A DNA stretch of 22,497 bases from Synergistales bacterium (GCA_025997935.1 BNVG01000020.1:1-22497); one strand, 5' to 3'. Shown: positions 16,076 through 22,304, counted from the first letter of the stretch. Notes: a model not told the origin generated them from the letters alone. Translations and numbers: made by a program.

Positions 16076-16104
16076 TATATATTTTATCACTCAAAATTTG
16101 ACAA
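16076..16104 (-). promoter_or_regulatory. Promoter of the SPFH/zinc-ribbon unit
   Basis: On the minus strand, TTGTCA (16099-16104) and TATATA (16076-16081) are separated by 17 bases. The predicted start is near 16069, about 20 bases before the SPFH start codon, leaving just enough room for the ribosome site. Confidence 0.7.
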
Positions 16105-16174
16105 CCGGGGCCTTTCTGTCGGTCGCGTTCTCCACTATTGGGATTTGTCACGCCCGTAATCAACAAAGGCGTGT

Positions 16175-16196
16175 AAATTGTTTTTCTTAACAATTT
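16175..16196. repeat. Perfect 8-bp stem-loop
   Basis: AAATTGTT (16175-16182) and AACAATTT (16189-16196) pair around a 6-base loop TTTCTT. It lies 4 bases left of the terminator at 16201-16240, in the 258-base gap between the SPFH gene and the VapC-like gene. It could be part of a two-hairpin terminator or a binding site; sequence alone does not decide. Confidence 0.5.
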
Positions 16197-16200
16197 AGAC

Positions 16201-16240
16201 AAAAGCTCCGATCTCGGATTCTCGCGAGACTGGAGCTTTT
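16201..16240 (-). terminator. Bidirectional terminator hairpin downstream of the toxin-antitoxin operon
   Basis: AAAAGCTCC (16201-16209) pairs with GGAGCTTTT (16232-16240), and an inner TCTCG/CGAGA stem extends it to about 14 pairs with one mismatch and one G-U. Either strand ends in TTTT. It lies 65 bases past the VapC-like stop and would end leftward transcripts. Confidence 0.7.
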
Positions 16241-16305
16241 ATGTTGACTACTGCGCTATTTACCGTTTCAGACGCTTGGATTATCTCGGTGTTACGCCGC
16301 CAGAC

Positions 16306-16722
16306 TTACCTTATCCACCGGAAATTTATCTTTTCATTCTGTTCAACTACATCAAGTTCGTGATGGTCGGCGGTTAAAATCGCGCCATCACACATGGATG
16401 TTTCCGCAAGAACAACGGCGTCAGCAAGTGATATTTTATAAGACGATTTCAGTCGTCCGGCTTCTTCAAAAACGCTATCGGTCATTTCTGAAATTATGGT
16501 AATCGGTAAACCTCTCACTACTTCAAGCATGGCGTTAGCCGCTTCTTTTCCGTGCACTCGGTAGTCGTCATAATACACTTCCAAAAGATTCAGTTTGTTC
16601 ATACGAATGTTGACATTTCCCTTGGCCGCTTCTATCAGCGTGGATTTAACCAAGGCTCCGCCATTCTCACCGTTCAAATAAGCAATAAGGGCACAAGCGT
16701 CCAAGACGTATTGTTTCGTCAT
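16306..16722 (-). CDS. PIN-domain ribonuclease toxin (VapC-like)
   Basis: The 138-residue protein has the PIN nuclease layout: YVLDACALIAYL with Asp8, LNLLEVYYDD with Glu48, ISLADAVVLAE with Asp101, and AILTADHHELD with Asp119. These four acidic residues form the metal-binding site, so the enzyme looks intact. VapC toxins usually cut initiator tRNA or rRNA; the target here is unknown. Its ATG overlaps the stop of the upstream antitoxin by an ATGA overlap (16719-16722), as is common in such pairs. It is the last gene of a four-gene leftward unit. Confidence 0.9.
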   Translation of the reverse strand: MTKQYVLDACALIAYLNGENGGALVKSTLIEAAKGNVNIRMNKLNLLEVYYDDYRVHGKEAANAMLEVVRGLPITIISEMTDSVFEEAGRLKSSYKISLADAVVLAETSMCDGAILTADHHELDVVEQNEKINFRWIR

Positions 16723-16946
16723 CGTCCGGCTTCTTCCTCAAGTCTTTCAGTGAGAAACTGATCGACAGACAGTTTCCCGTCGGTGTACATTCCATACGCT
16801 TTTTCAATTGCGTCCAATGTTGTATCGCTCTCGACAGGTATAAGGATAACGCCCTTGTCCGTTTCTCGCACTCGCATTTGCGGCGAGCGTATCAGTTGGG
16901 AAAGCGGGGTCGGCAAAATGTTTGTGTTTAATATCATGTCATACAT
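16719..16946 (-). CDS. Antitoxin partner of the PIN toxin (VapB-like, 75 aa)
   Basis: This short protein directly upstream of, and overlapping, the PIN toxin has the expected antitoxin layout: an N-terminal part (SQLIRSPQMRVRETDKGVILIPVES) reminiscent of a small AbrB-like or swapped-hairpin DNA-binding strand pair, then an acidic helical tail (LDAIEKAYGMYTDGKLSVDQFLTERLEEEAGR) that would neutralise the toxin. The exact family is not certain. A TTG at 16955 is in frame, but ATG 16946 is preferred, with AGGAG (16956-16960) 9 bases upstream. It begins 23 bases after the RelE-like stop, so the two TA modules are probably on one transcript. Confidence 0.75.
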   Translation of the reverse strand: MYDMILNTNILPTPLSQLIRSPQMRVRETDKGVILIPVESDTTLDAIEKAYGMYTDGKLSVDQFLTERLEEEAGR

Positions 16947-16969
16947 TATATTCAACTCCTTTTATCTTT

Positions 16970-17260
16970 TCATGTCTTTGTAAAGTTCTCATGGACACCA
17001 AGATAGAGTAAAATCCTAGTTGCGGGGTCATACGTGTAAGATAAGAGCGTTAGTTGATTGACGCACTCGAATTTATAAACGAACACTCCCTCAAGGTCGC
17101 CTTTTTTCTCTTCGCCCATCTCGGGATTTGACACAATTTTGGAAATAGCCTCATTGACCACCTCTTTCTGATTTCTGTGCAGTTTTTTATAAACGCGCTT
17201 AAATGGCGGCATCATAAGAACTGTAATTTCGACGTTATCTATGCCCGCTATGTTTGCCAC
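16970..17260 (-). CDS. RelE/ParE-family toxin, C-terminus probably shifted (96 aa)
   Basis: The protein matches the RelE/ParE toxin fold: MPPFKRVYKKLHRNQKEVVNEAISKIVSNPEMGEEKKGDLEGVFVYKF is the helical hairpin and first strands, followed by NQLTLLSYTYDPATRILLYLGVHENF. Homologues of this group usually end HENFYRDLKR. Here the frame ends ENFTKT, but the minus-strand frame one base back reads ENF-YKDMKR and stops at 16962-16964. A one-base deletion in the T run at 16982-16984 (or a sequencing slip) would explain it. The start is GTG at 17260, with GGAG 6 bases upstream overlapping the antitoxin stop. The lost tail may carry catalytic or stabilising residues, so activity is doubtful. Confidence 0.82.
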   Translation of the reverse strand: MANIAGIDNVEITVLMMPPFKRVYKKLHRNQKEVVNEAISKIVSNPEMGEEKKGDLEGVFVYKFECVNQLTLLSYTYDPATRILLYLGVHENFTKT

Positions 17261-17263
17261 AAC

Positions 17264-17497
17264 TTACTCCGGCACAAACGGCTCGGCCAGCGAGATGTTC
17301 ATAGCTTTTGCTATAAGCGTCTCGCGGATAAAATCAACCGACAAGTCAGGGTTGTCTATGGCCACGCGTCCGATCTTAGCCCAAAACTCAATTTGCCCGC
17401 CGATAGAACGGTTTTCCGCTTCCGCAGTCCATTTCGCCACCCTATAGAGCCCATTGCTTATTTTTATTGATTTGTTGCCTGTCATAGTCTGCGGCAA
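17264..17497 (-). CDS. ParD-like antitoxin
   Basis: The segment KSIKISNGLYRVAKWTAEAENRSIGGQIEFWAKIGRVAIDNPDLSVDFIRETLIAKAMN matches the ParD-like antitoxin family (ribbon-helix-helix N-terminus, helical C-terminus) that pairs with the RelE toxin of the next gene. The RHH domain would bind the operon's own promoter. Possible starts are TTG 17497, with AAGGAGG (17506-17512) 8 bases upstream, and ATG 17485, about 20 bases from that site; I chose TTG 17497 on ribosome-site spacing. A longer reading from 17569 would run through the promoter. It is the first gene of the four-gene unit, with a 3-base gap to the toxin. Confidence 0.85.
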   Translation of the reverse strand: MPQTMTGNKSIKISNGLYRVAKWTAEAENRSIGGQIEFWAKIGRVAIDNPDLSVDFIRETLIAKAMNISLAEPFVPE

Positions 17498-17531
17498 TTT
17501 CCTCGCCTCCTTATAAAATATTGTTGACACT

Positions 17532-17560
17532 ATAGTAGCATAACACCACTCTTGTATCAA
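17532..17560 (-). promoter_or_regulatory. Promoter of the toxin-antitoxin operon, flanked by an inverted repeat
   Basis: On the minus strand, TTGATA (17555-17560) and TACTAT (17532-17537) are 17 bases apart. TTGTTGA (17521-17527) and TCAACAA (17557-17563) form a 7-base inverted repeat around the promoter, suitable for autoregulation by the ParD-like protein. Confidence 0.6.
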
Positions 17561-17716
17561 CAAGGTCAACTCTCTTAACGGACGAATGACAGAGTTTTGA
17601 CAGAGTTATAAAATTAGGTATGAATTTTTTAATAAAGTCCCGGCCTCAATTCTCACGAGGCTTTGACGCTTACGATAATGAGCCTCTGCGGGCGTGATAG
17701 AGTGCCGACAGATTAA

Positions 17717-17746
17717 GCGGGAGCGCCCGTTTCGGAGCGCTCCCGC
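17717..17746 (-). terminator. Very stable GC hairpin after the secreted-protein gene
   Basis: GCGGGAGCGC (17717-17726) pairs perfectly with GCGCTCCCGC (17737-17746), with three further pairs inside. It lies 11 bases past the stop of the leftward gene at 17758. The following bases on the minus strand (TTAATC) are not a proper T run, so it may act as an mRNA-stabilising 3' hairpin or a weak terminator. Confidence 0.5.
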
Positions 17747-17757
17747 GTGGACTGAAA

Positions 17758-18642
17758 TTACTTTCTTCCCTTTGTCAAGAAACGCCATGCGTATCCTATA
17801 CGAGCGCTATCTTCATTATTGTCGCCGTAATAAAAGATAATCCTGACGTCATTTATTTTGCTGACATCAACCGGAGACGGAAGCGTCACGCTTCCAGCCA
17901 TCTCATCACCGTCGGCGAACTTTATATTCAACGCCTCGTTGTAAATATTTTTGCCATCGACACCTCTGATTACAGCTCTTCGCGCCTCTGATACATCGCT
18001 TGCCTTCTGTTTTTTCAAAGGAACGGACGGGTCGGAGGGAGACACAAATCGCCATATGAATCCGGTGACGTTAGAGCCGGACTTAATCAGCTCCACATAA
18101 GGCACACACTTGTCGTCTATCTGTCGTTGGGTTGTGCGGATTCGGGGAATTTTGCCTGACGCTTTCGACGCGCCTATCTCAATAGAGAAATTCGATCTGG
18201 CAAACGCCGTCTCCGCTCCCTGATAAAACTCGGCGTGGTTGTCTTTCTCGTCAACCAAACAATAATAAGAGTTATCTCTATGATTCGCCAGCAAAAATGC
18301 TTTCTCTCCGGAGAATTTCGTAAATCCGAAATATTTCCCACTTGCGTTATAACCTACCGTGACATTTTCACTTGAATTGAGCTTCAGAACGCCGCCTTGC
18401 TCTCCACCTATTTTTCTGGGGGCTACCTCTAAATAAACATAATGGTATTCTGGAGGCGTCATGCCCGATACTTTGGGTTTGTAATCCGTCTTGCCGTTCA
18501 CCATATACGCGCGCGTCCAATGCTGAATATACAAATACAACGAATCACCGCCAGAATCCGCCGCCCAAGCTCTACCACAGGATAAAACACAAAAGAACAC
18601 TGCGACAACCAATAAAAACGTACAAACTGTTTTTCTCAACAA
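17758..18642 (-). CDS. Secreted protein of unknown function (294 aa)
   Basis: I do not recognise the family. The N-terminus is a clear export signal: MLRKT, a hydrophobic run (about 8-21), then SCGRAWA before ADSGG. Signal peptidase I cleavage after AWA (residue 27) is likely; Cys22 in VLSC could instead be a poor lipobox. The mature 267 residues are beta-rich, with many Tyr/Phe/Trp residues and only isolated cysteines, and hold no enzyme motif I can name. The start is TTG at 18642, with AAAGGAGGGG (18648-18657) correctly spaced. It lies 71 bases downstream of the caspase-like lipoprotein on the same strand, so the two are probably co-transcribed and both act outside the inner membrane. A stable hairpin follows it. 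Confidence 0.75.
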   Translation of the reverse strand: MLRKTVCTFLLVVAVFFCVLSCGRAWAADSGGDSLYLYIQHWTRAYMVNGKTDYKPKVSGMTPPEYHYVYLEVAPRKIGGEQGGVLKLNSSENVTVGYNASGKYFGFTKFSGEKAFLLANHRDNSYYCLVDEKDNHAEFYQGAETAFARSNFSIEIGASKASGKIPRIRTTQRQIDDKCVPYVELIKSGSNVTGFIWRFVSPSDPSVPLKKQKASDVSEARRAVIRGVDGKNIYNEALNIKFADGDEMAGSVTLPSPVDVSKINDVRIIFYYGDNNEDSARIGYAWRFLTKGRK

Positions 18643-18713
18643 TTTGAACCCCTCCTTTCAAAATGTGTTCCGGAGACAAGCCTCATGATTGCCCCAGAGT
18701 CTGCGTACCGTTA

Positions 18714-20441
18714 TTAACGTACCAAATCGAACAATACTTCTAAAGTTCTCACATAACCACTACTATCATGCTCATATTCTGTATATTGCAGCAGTCCTGA
18801 AGGCAAAATCTCAAAACCGAAACTCACTGAAAAACCTCCACCAGAAAAGATACGCTCTAACCGATTCCCTGATACATAAAGCGCGTTAAAAATAGCTATG
18901 GGATCCCAATAACGAATTTTATGTGGTGTGGCATAAGAATCATTAACTACATAAAACCTACGGCCATTTTCATCAGCGTCGTAGGTAAACCAATATCCAC
19001 CGCCACTTTGCGTCGGCGGGAAGGAAAAGGTCATTTCATGATTATACGAATCACCAGTATCAGTCACGGGCGAAATCTGAGAATATGTATAAGCTGTTGC
19101 GACTGTCTCATCTGGTTGTACACGCATATTAACGCTTACTGGACGCCACGTTCTGGATAATCTTGCAATCAAAGTGTCGGGGTCAGGGGTAGGGGTAGGA
19201 GTCGGCGTGGGGGTGGGGGTGGTGTCAAAGAGGCTGGCGTTACCGTCGCCAATCCATGCTAATCCGTCATACGTCCCATCGGAATTGGTGATATTGTTAG
19301 ATTTACAAAATTCCTTTGCGGAAAGATAGGCTTCTTCAACAGTATATCCCCGCATCAATTCTTGTGTTACAACTGATGCGGTTACCCTTCCATACTCAGC
19401 GCCTGTGACTGTACTATACCCAATAACAGCTTTGGCGCCGGCATTCAGCAAGGCTTTAGACATTTCAGATCCTCCGAGAATTGAACAACTCTCTAAAAAT
19501 ACTATTGGGCTGTTTAACTTCTGATTCCCTGAGTAATAATCTGTAAAAAATTTAGGCTTTATTTCAAGATAACTACCTACGTTGACATTTTCCGTCCATT
19601 CGCCGCCAACGATGTTAAGACGCTCTAATGTTAGGCTGAGCTTAAAATCACCATTTTTTAGAGCGTACATACCAAAGATATAATGAACAGAGCTAACGCG
19701 ATATGAACCTATATCTTCTATTGTGGCGCTATCAAAAAACAGCTTGGCTGAAGATGGGCTTTCTATGGCAAAAGCGTCGATATCACCGTGTGCGTGGAGC
19801 CATATGTAATCGTAACCGCGCAAATTTCGTAAATCCTGTAATGTCATCTTAGGTTCAATCCGGTTTGTGATAGATACGCTCGGCTGAGTCGAAAGATATT
19901 CCAACATATCGCGACCGGATCTTGTCATGTTGCCATCCAGATCTAAAATACCATCGCCAAGTTTCATCATATTTTGCCCCAAGAAAACATTTAACGTCCC
20001 ACTATCTTTTGCTTGCTGAAGTTCACGCACAGAAACATTGCGGCTCTTCAGGCTTGTCTGGGACGAAGTGTGTTGCGTGGGCGCGTAAAGTGAAGCCCAA
20101 TATTCTTCGGACATAAAGTAAAGCTCGCATTTATAACCTGAATCAAATTCTACTCTTATGACGGTGTTATAGTCTGATTGCCCCAAAAAGTACGAGGCTG
20201 TTTTTACTGTCGCGCTCCGAAGCAAAGCCGGAACGTAGAGTTCGGCAAATTCCTTGACAGTCAAGCTCTCATCGCCCTGAAAAACGCTTTGTGCGACTTC
20301 GTATAAAGCTTTCTCAGCTTCCTTTACATCTTCAAGCGTAAAATAATTTGCTTGACCGCTCCCTCCACCCCCGCACCCACCGGCCATCAACACGACCGCC
20401 GCGACAACCAACAATATCCAAGAACCCCAACCTTTCTTCAC
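18714..20441 (-). CDS. Lipoprotein with caspase-like (clan CD) peptidase domain, Pro-Thr linker and unknown C-terminal domain (575 aa)
   Basis: The N-terminus has KK, a hydrophobic run (8-20) and MAGGC, a probable lipobox with Cys23 as lipid anchor, although Ala rather than Leu is at -3. Residues 30-200 are an uncharacterised region. Residues 208-400 resemble clan CD cysteine peptidases of the CHAT/C25 type: YDYIWLHAHGD supplies His218 followed by Gly, SPIVFLESCSILGG supplies Cys319 after a hydrophobic strand, and ALLNAGAKAVIGYS follows as in CHAT. A TPTPTPTPTPTP linker (about 408-419) leads to a beta-rich C-terminal domain (425-575) that I do not recognise. The GTG start at 20441 has GGGAGG 8 bases upstream. 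The domain call rests on the His/Cys motifs only. The substrate is unknown; processing of a surface or periplasmic protein, perhaps the neighbour at 17758, is conceivable. Confidence 0.78.
   Translation of the reverse strand: MKKGWGSWILLVVAAVVLMAGGCGGGGSGQANYFTLEDVKEAEKALYEVAQSVFQGDESLTVKEFAELYVPALLRSATVKTASYFLGQSDYNTVIRVEFDSGYKCELYFMSEEYWASLYAPTQHTSSQTSLKSRNVSVRELQQAKDSGTLNVFLGQNMMKLGDGILDLDGNMTRSGRDMLEYLSTQPSVSITNRIEPKMTLQDLRNLRGYDYIWLHAHGDIDAFAIESPSSAKLFFDSATIEDIGSYRVSSVHYIFGMYALKNGDFKLSLTLERLNIVGGEWTENVNVGSYLEIKPKFFTDYYSGNQKLNSPIVFLESCSILGGSEMSKALLNAGAKAVIGYSTVTGAEYGRVTASVVTQELMRGYTVEEAYLSAKEFCKSNNITNSDGTYDGLAWIGDGNASLFDTTPTPTPTPTPTPDPDTLIARLSRTWRPVSVNMRVQPDETVATAYTYSQISPVTDTGDSYNHEMTFSFPPTQSGGGYWFTYDADENGRRFYVVNDSYATPHKIRYWDPIAIFNALYVSGNRLERIFSGGGFSVSFGFEILPSGLLQYTEYEHDSSGYVRTLEVLFDLVR
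19179..19222 (+). repeat. G-rich tract encoding the Pro-Thr linker (possible DNA quadruplex)
   Basis: The plus strand has runs GGGG, GGGG, GGGG, GG, GGGGG and GGGGG separated by 1-11 bases. It is the complement of Pro-Thr codons of the leftward lipoprotein gene. The pattern satisfies a simple four-run quadruplex rule, but the amino-acid repeat alone explains it. Confidence 0.5.
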
Positions 20442-20765
20442 TCAAAACGCCTCCCTTAAAATGATTTAGGAATCTCAAACACAAAAAGAATCTCTCTCCG
20501 CCCCGTCTTCAAGTCTTCAACACGATTTTTATCTCGTCCGCAAGACAAAAAAATATAATGCGGCCTTGGCTTGAGAAAATAAGTTATAATACAATGCAAG
20601 CATACACAAAATGCCTACCCATCATAAACATAATTATGGGGAGGCTTTTGTTGGTTGTTTTATTGTGCTGTGTCGCGCTGTGCTGTGTTTAATTATTAAA
20701 TTCTTAGCCGTCAATCGTAATACCGAAGTATATTTCGTGTTGATGATATTAACACGAAATATACT
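20442..20765. other. 324-base intergenic region between divergent genes
   Basis: This AT-rich gap separates the leftward lipoprotein gene from the rightward XRE-DUF4062 gene. It holds the lipoprotein ribosome site, a tandem GTCTTCAA duplication (20505-20520), a possible rightward promoter (TTGGCT 20566-20571, TACAAT 20590-20595, 18-base spacing), a hairpin with TTTT (20613-20649) and most of the long palindrome (20726-20766). I see no coding sequence in it and no convincing leftward promoter. Confidence 0.6.
20613..20649 (+). terminator. Hairpin followed by TTTT upstream of the XRE-DUF4062 gene
   Basis: GCCTaCCCAT (20613-20622) pairs with ATGGGgAGGC (20636-20645), with one A/G mismatch, and TTTT follows (20646-20649). 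The minus strand also ends in ATTTTG, so it could stop transcription in either direction. No gene ends here on the plus strand, which makes its purpose unclear. Confidence 0.5.
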
Positions 20766-20766
20766 T
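20726..20766. promoter_or_regulatory. 41-bp perfect palindrome, probable operator/promoter of the XRE-DUF4062 gene
   Basis: AAGTATATTTCGTGTT (20726-20741) and AACACGAAATATACTT (20751-20766) are exact reverse complements around a 9-base spacer. A plausible promoter overlaps it: TTGATG (20740-20745), 16 bases, TACTTT (20762-20767). The gene start is at 20823. A dimeric XRE-type protein bound here would block that promoter, so autoregulation is likely. Confidence 0.7.
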
Positions 20767-20822
20767 TGAGTCAATTACAAATTAAAAAATTAAAGCAAAA
20801 TTTTCAAACGGGAGAGTTTTCC

Positions 20823-21617
20823 ATGAGCCTTGGGCAACGTCTACAGCAAATTAGAAAAGAAAAACGCTTGACGCAAAAACAAGTGGCTCTCGGAACTGGA
20901 AAAACTGAAAGACACTATCAAGACGTCGAGCACGATAGGGTCAGCCCCAGCGTTGATTTTTTCATTGCTGTGGCCGATTATCTGAATATGGGGCTTGACG
21001 AGATTATCGGTCGTCCGCCCGTCGAGGCCGACAACGACAAAGATAAAATCATCCTTGTCGAAAAGCGCCACATCGTTTACGTGAGCGCGCTCACCGATGA
21101 CTCAGACACAAGAAACGAAATAATGAGATCTCTCCTCGAAATAGACTGTATCCCCGCCGGGATGTTTCATTCAAACCATATCGGCAATGACTGGCCGTCC
21201 GTCCGGCGCGAAATCGACGATTGCGATTATTATCTATTAATAGTAGGCCCCGACCACAGCATAGACCGCAAGCCATTGTTGACGCAAGACGAACTCAATT
21301 TCGCCGTTGAATTAAATAAACCCCGCGCGGCGTTCATCCATATTTCCTTTGCGAAAGATAACTATATGGCAATCAATGAACTCTTTATGAATGAAATAGA
21401 GCTTTTCAAGGCATGGGCGACAGCTGATGAACTGGGGAGCGCGGTTTGCCACGTTATCAGCAGACTAAAAAAACAACGCCCCTCGCGCGGTTGGATGCAC
21501 GGAGACGAGATAACAAAAGAACAACTTTTGATTGAGCGGGAATTACGGACAAGGATAGACGCATTAGAAGAACGTTTGATAACCTCAAGCGATCAAGCAG
21601 ATAGAGGATATTCATAG
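20823..21617 (+). CDS. XRE-type HTH regulator fused to a DUF4062 (TIR-like) domain (264 aa)
   Basis: Residues 1-62 are an XRE/Cro helix-turn-helix: SLGQRLQQIRKEKRLTQKQVALGTGKTERHYQDVEHDRVSPSVDFFIAVADYLNMGLDEIIG. Residues 83-175 match DUF4062, a TIR-like fold often found at the N-terminus of STAND NTPases: HIVYVSALTDDSDTRNEIMRSLLEIDCIPAGMF, WPSVRREIDDCDYYLLIVGPDHSID, and the TQDELNFAVELNKPRAAFIH segment. The C-terminus (about 231-252) is a charged helix that could form a coiled coil. There is no NTPase domain. The ATG at 20823 has GGGAGAG (20810-20816) 6 bases upstream; a TTG at 20766 would lie in the palindrome. The product is probably a cytoplasmic DNA-binding protein whose second domain senses or signals; whether it has NADase-like activity cannot be seen. 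Confidence 0.83.
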   Translation: MSLGQRLQQIRKEKRLTQKQVALGTGKTERHYQDVEHDRVSPSVDFFIAVADYLNMGLDEIIGRPPVEADNDKDKIILVEKRHIVYVSALTDDSDTRNEIMRSLLEIDCIPAGMFHSNHIGNDWPSVRREIDDCDYYLLIVGPDHSIDRKPLLTQDELNFAVELNKPRAAFIHISFAKDNYMAINELFMNEIELFKAWATADELGSAVCHVISRLKKQRPSRGWMHGDEITKEQLLIERELRTRIDALEERLITSSDQADRGYS

Positions 21618-21689
21618 TTCGATTCCGCTACCCCTTTTAGGCAAGCCAACAGACCACCGGTAATCTCCGCCGTAACGCGCAAGGTACAG

Positions 21690-21718
21690 TTCGCAAAAAT
21701 GCTATAATTTTTTATAAT
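21690..21718 (+). promoter_or_regulatory. Promoter(s) of the small-ORF/lspA unit
   Basis: TTCGCA (21690-21695), 17 bases, TATAAT (21713-21718) is one candidate. An overlapping extended -10, TGCTATAAT (21700-21708), is another. Either would give a leader of about 30-40 bases before the small ORF at 21754. Confidence 0.6.
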
Positions 21719-21753
21719 AAAAACAGCGTAACAAATAAAAAGGAGGCCGTGAT

Positions 21754-21840
21754 ATGACGGCGGTACATTTCGAATCCGCCCCAAAATCAAAAGTGGGCGC
21801 GCTCGGCTCGGGTGATTTTTCCGCGTTGCGGATTGCGTAA
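21754..21840 (+). CDS. Small ORF upstream of lspA (28 aa), possible leader peptide
   Basis: The ATG at 21754 has AAAAAGGAGG (21735-21744 region) 9 bases upstream, the best ribosome site in this locus. The frame ends with TAA at 21838-21840. The product (beginning MTAVHFESAPKSK and ending FSALRIA) is soluble in character, with no membrane helix, so it is not a displaced N-terminus of LspA. The lspA ATG lies 5 bases after its stop and has no good ribosome site of its own. I infer that ribosomes finishing this frame reinitiate on lspA. No known leader-peptide family is recognised. Confidence 0.5.
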   Translation: MTAVHFESAPKSKVGALGSGDFSALRIA

Positions 21841-21845
21841 TAAAC

Positions 21846-22256
21846 ATGCGCGTTTTCGTTTCGCTTCTGATTATCGACAGGGCGACAAAATATTGGGCGT
21901 TGCTTCACCTCGCGCCTGACCTCGCGAACGGGATTCCCGAGTTTGCGTCATTGCGGTTGCATTTCAATTACGGAATATCGTTTTCTTTGTTGAAGGATTA
22001 CCCATTGATGAGCTTAGGCACGGCGTGGGTGGGAATAGTTCTTTTAGGCGTTTTATGCGTAAAGAGCAAAAGATTCGCTTGCGCGACGGGGACGGCGTTT
22101 TTATGGGCCGGGGCTTTCGGGAACTTGATCGATCGGTTGATGTATGGCTATGTCATAGATTGGCTTTACGTCGGCGGATTCATAAATCTGTCGGATCTTT
22201 GGCTTTGCGCCGGAAGCCTGATGATTTTCATTGAATATAAAAAACATTTCAGGTAG
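21846..22256 (+). CDS. lspA: Lipoprotein signal peptidase (signal peptidase II), short form
   Basis: LspA cleaves the signal peptide of diacylated prolipoproteins in the inner membrane. Motifs visible are IIDRATKYWAL (first helix/loop), LHFNYGISFSLL (the N-x-G-x-x-F box), FGNLIDRLMYGYVIDWLYVG with one catalytic Asp region, and GFINLSDLWLCAGS with the second Asp. Four hydrophobic segments can be drawn. At 136 residues it is shorter than the usual 150-170; only about 10 residues precede the first conserved Asp, so TM1 is abbreviated. The ATG at 21846 is the only possible start, because the upstream frame closes at 21813-21815 with no ATG, GTG or TTG between. The gene could serve the nearby lipoprotein at 18714, though this link is speculative. 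Confidence 0.9.
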   Translation: MRVFVSLLIIDRATKYWALLHLAPDLANGIPEFASLRLHFNYGISFSLLKDYPLMSLGTAWVGIVLLGVLCVKSKRFACATGTAFLWAGAFGNLIDRLMYGYVIDWLYVGGFINLSDLWLCAGSLMIFIEYKKHFR

Positions 22257-22304
22257 GGGCAACCTGCGACCTTCTCTCGCGTTGCTTGTCGTTCCGGGGA
22301 GACT

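Noticed and set aside
19179..19222. CRISPR-like or tandem repeat array
   Set aside because: The periodicity is six bases and encodes alternating Thr-Pro in the lipoprotein; there are no spacers.
20726..20766. Transposon or MITE terminal inverted repeats
   Set aside because: The arms are only 9 bases apart, with no transposase and no target-site duplication; an operator fits better.
21754..21840. Frameshifted N-terminus of LspA
   Set aside because: The 28-residue product has no hydrophobic helix and ends in its own stop before the lspA ATG.
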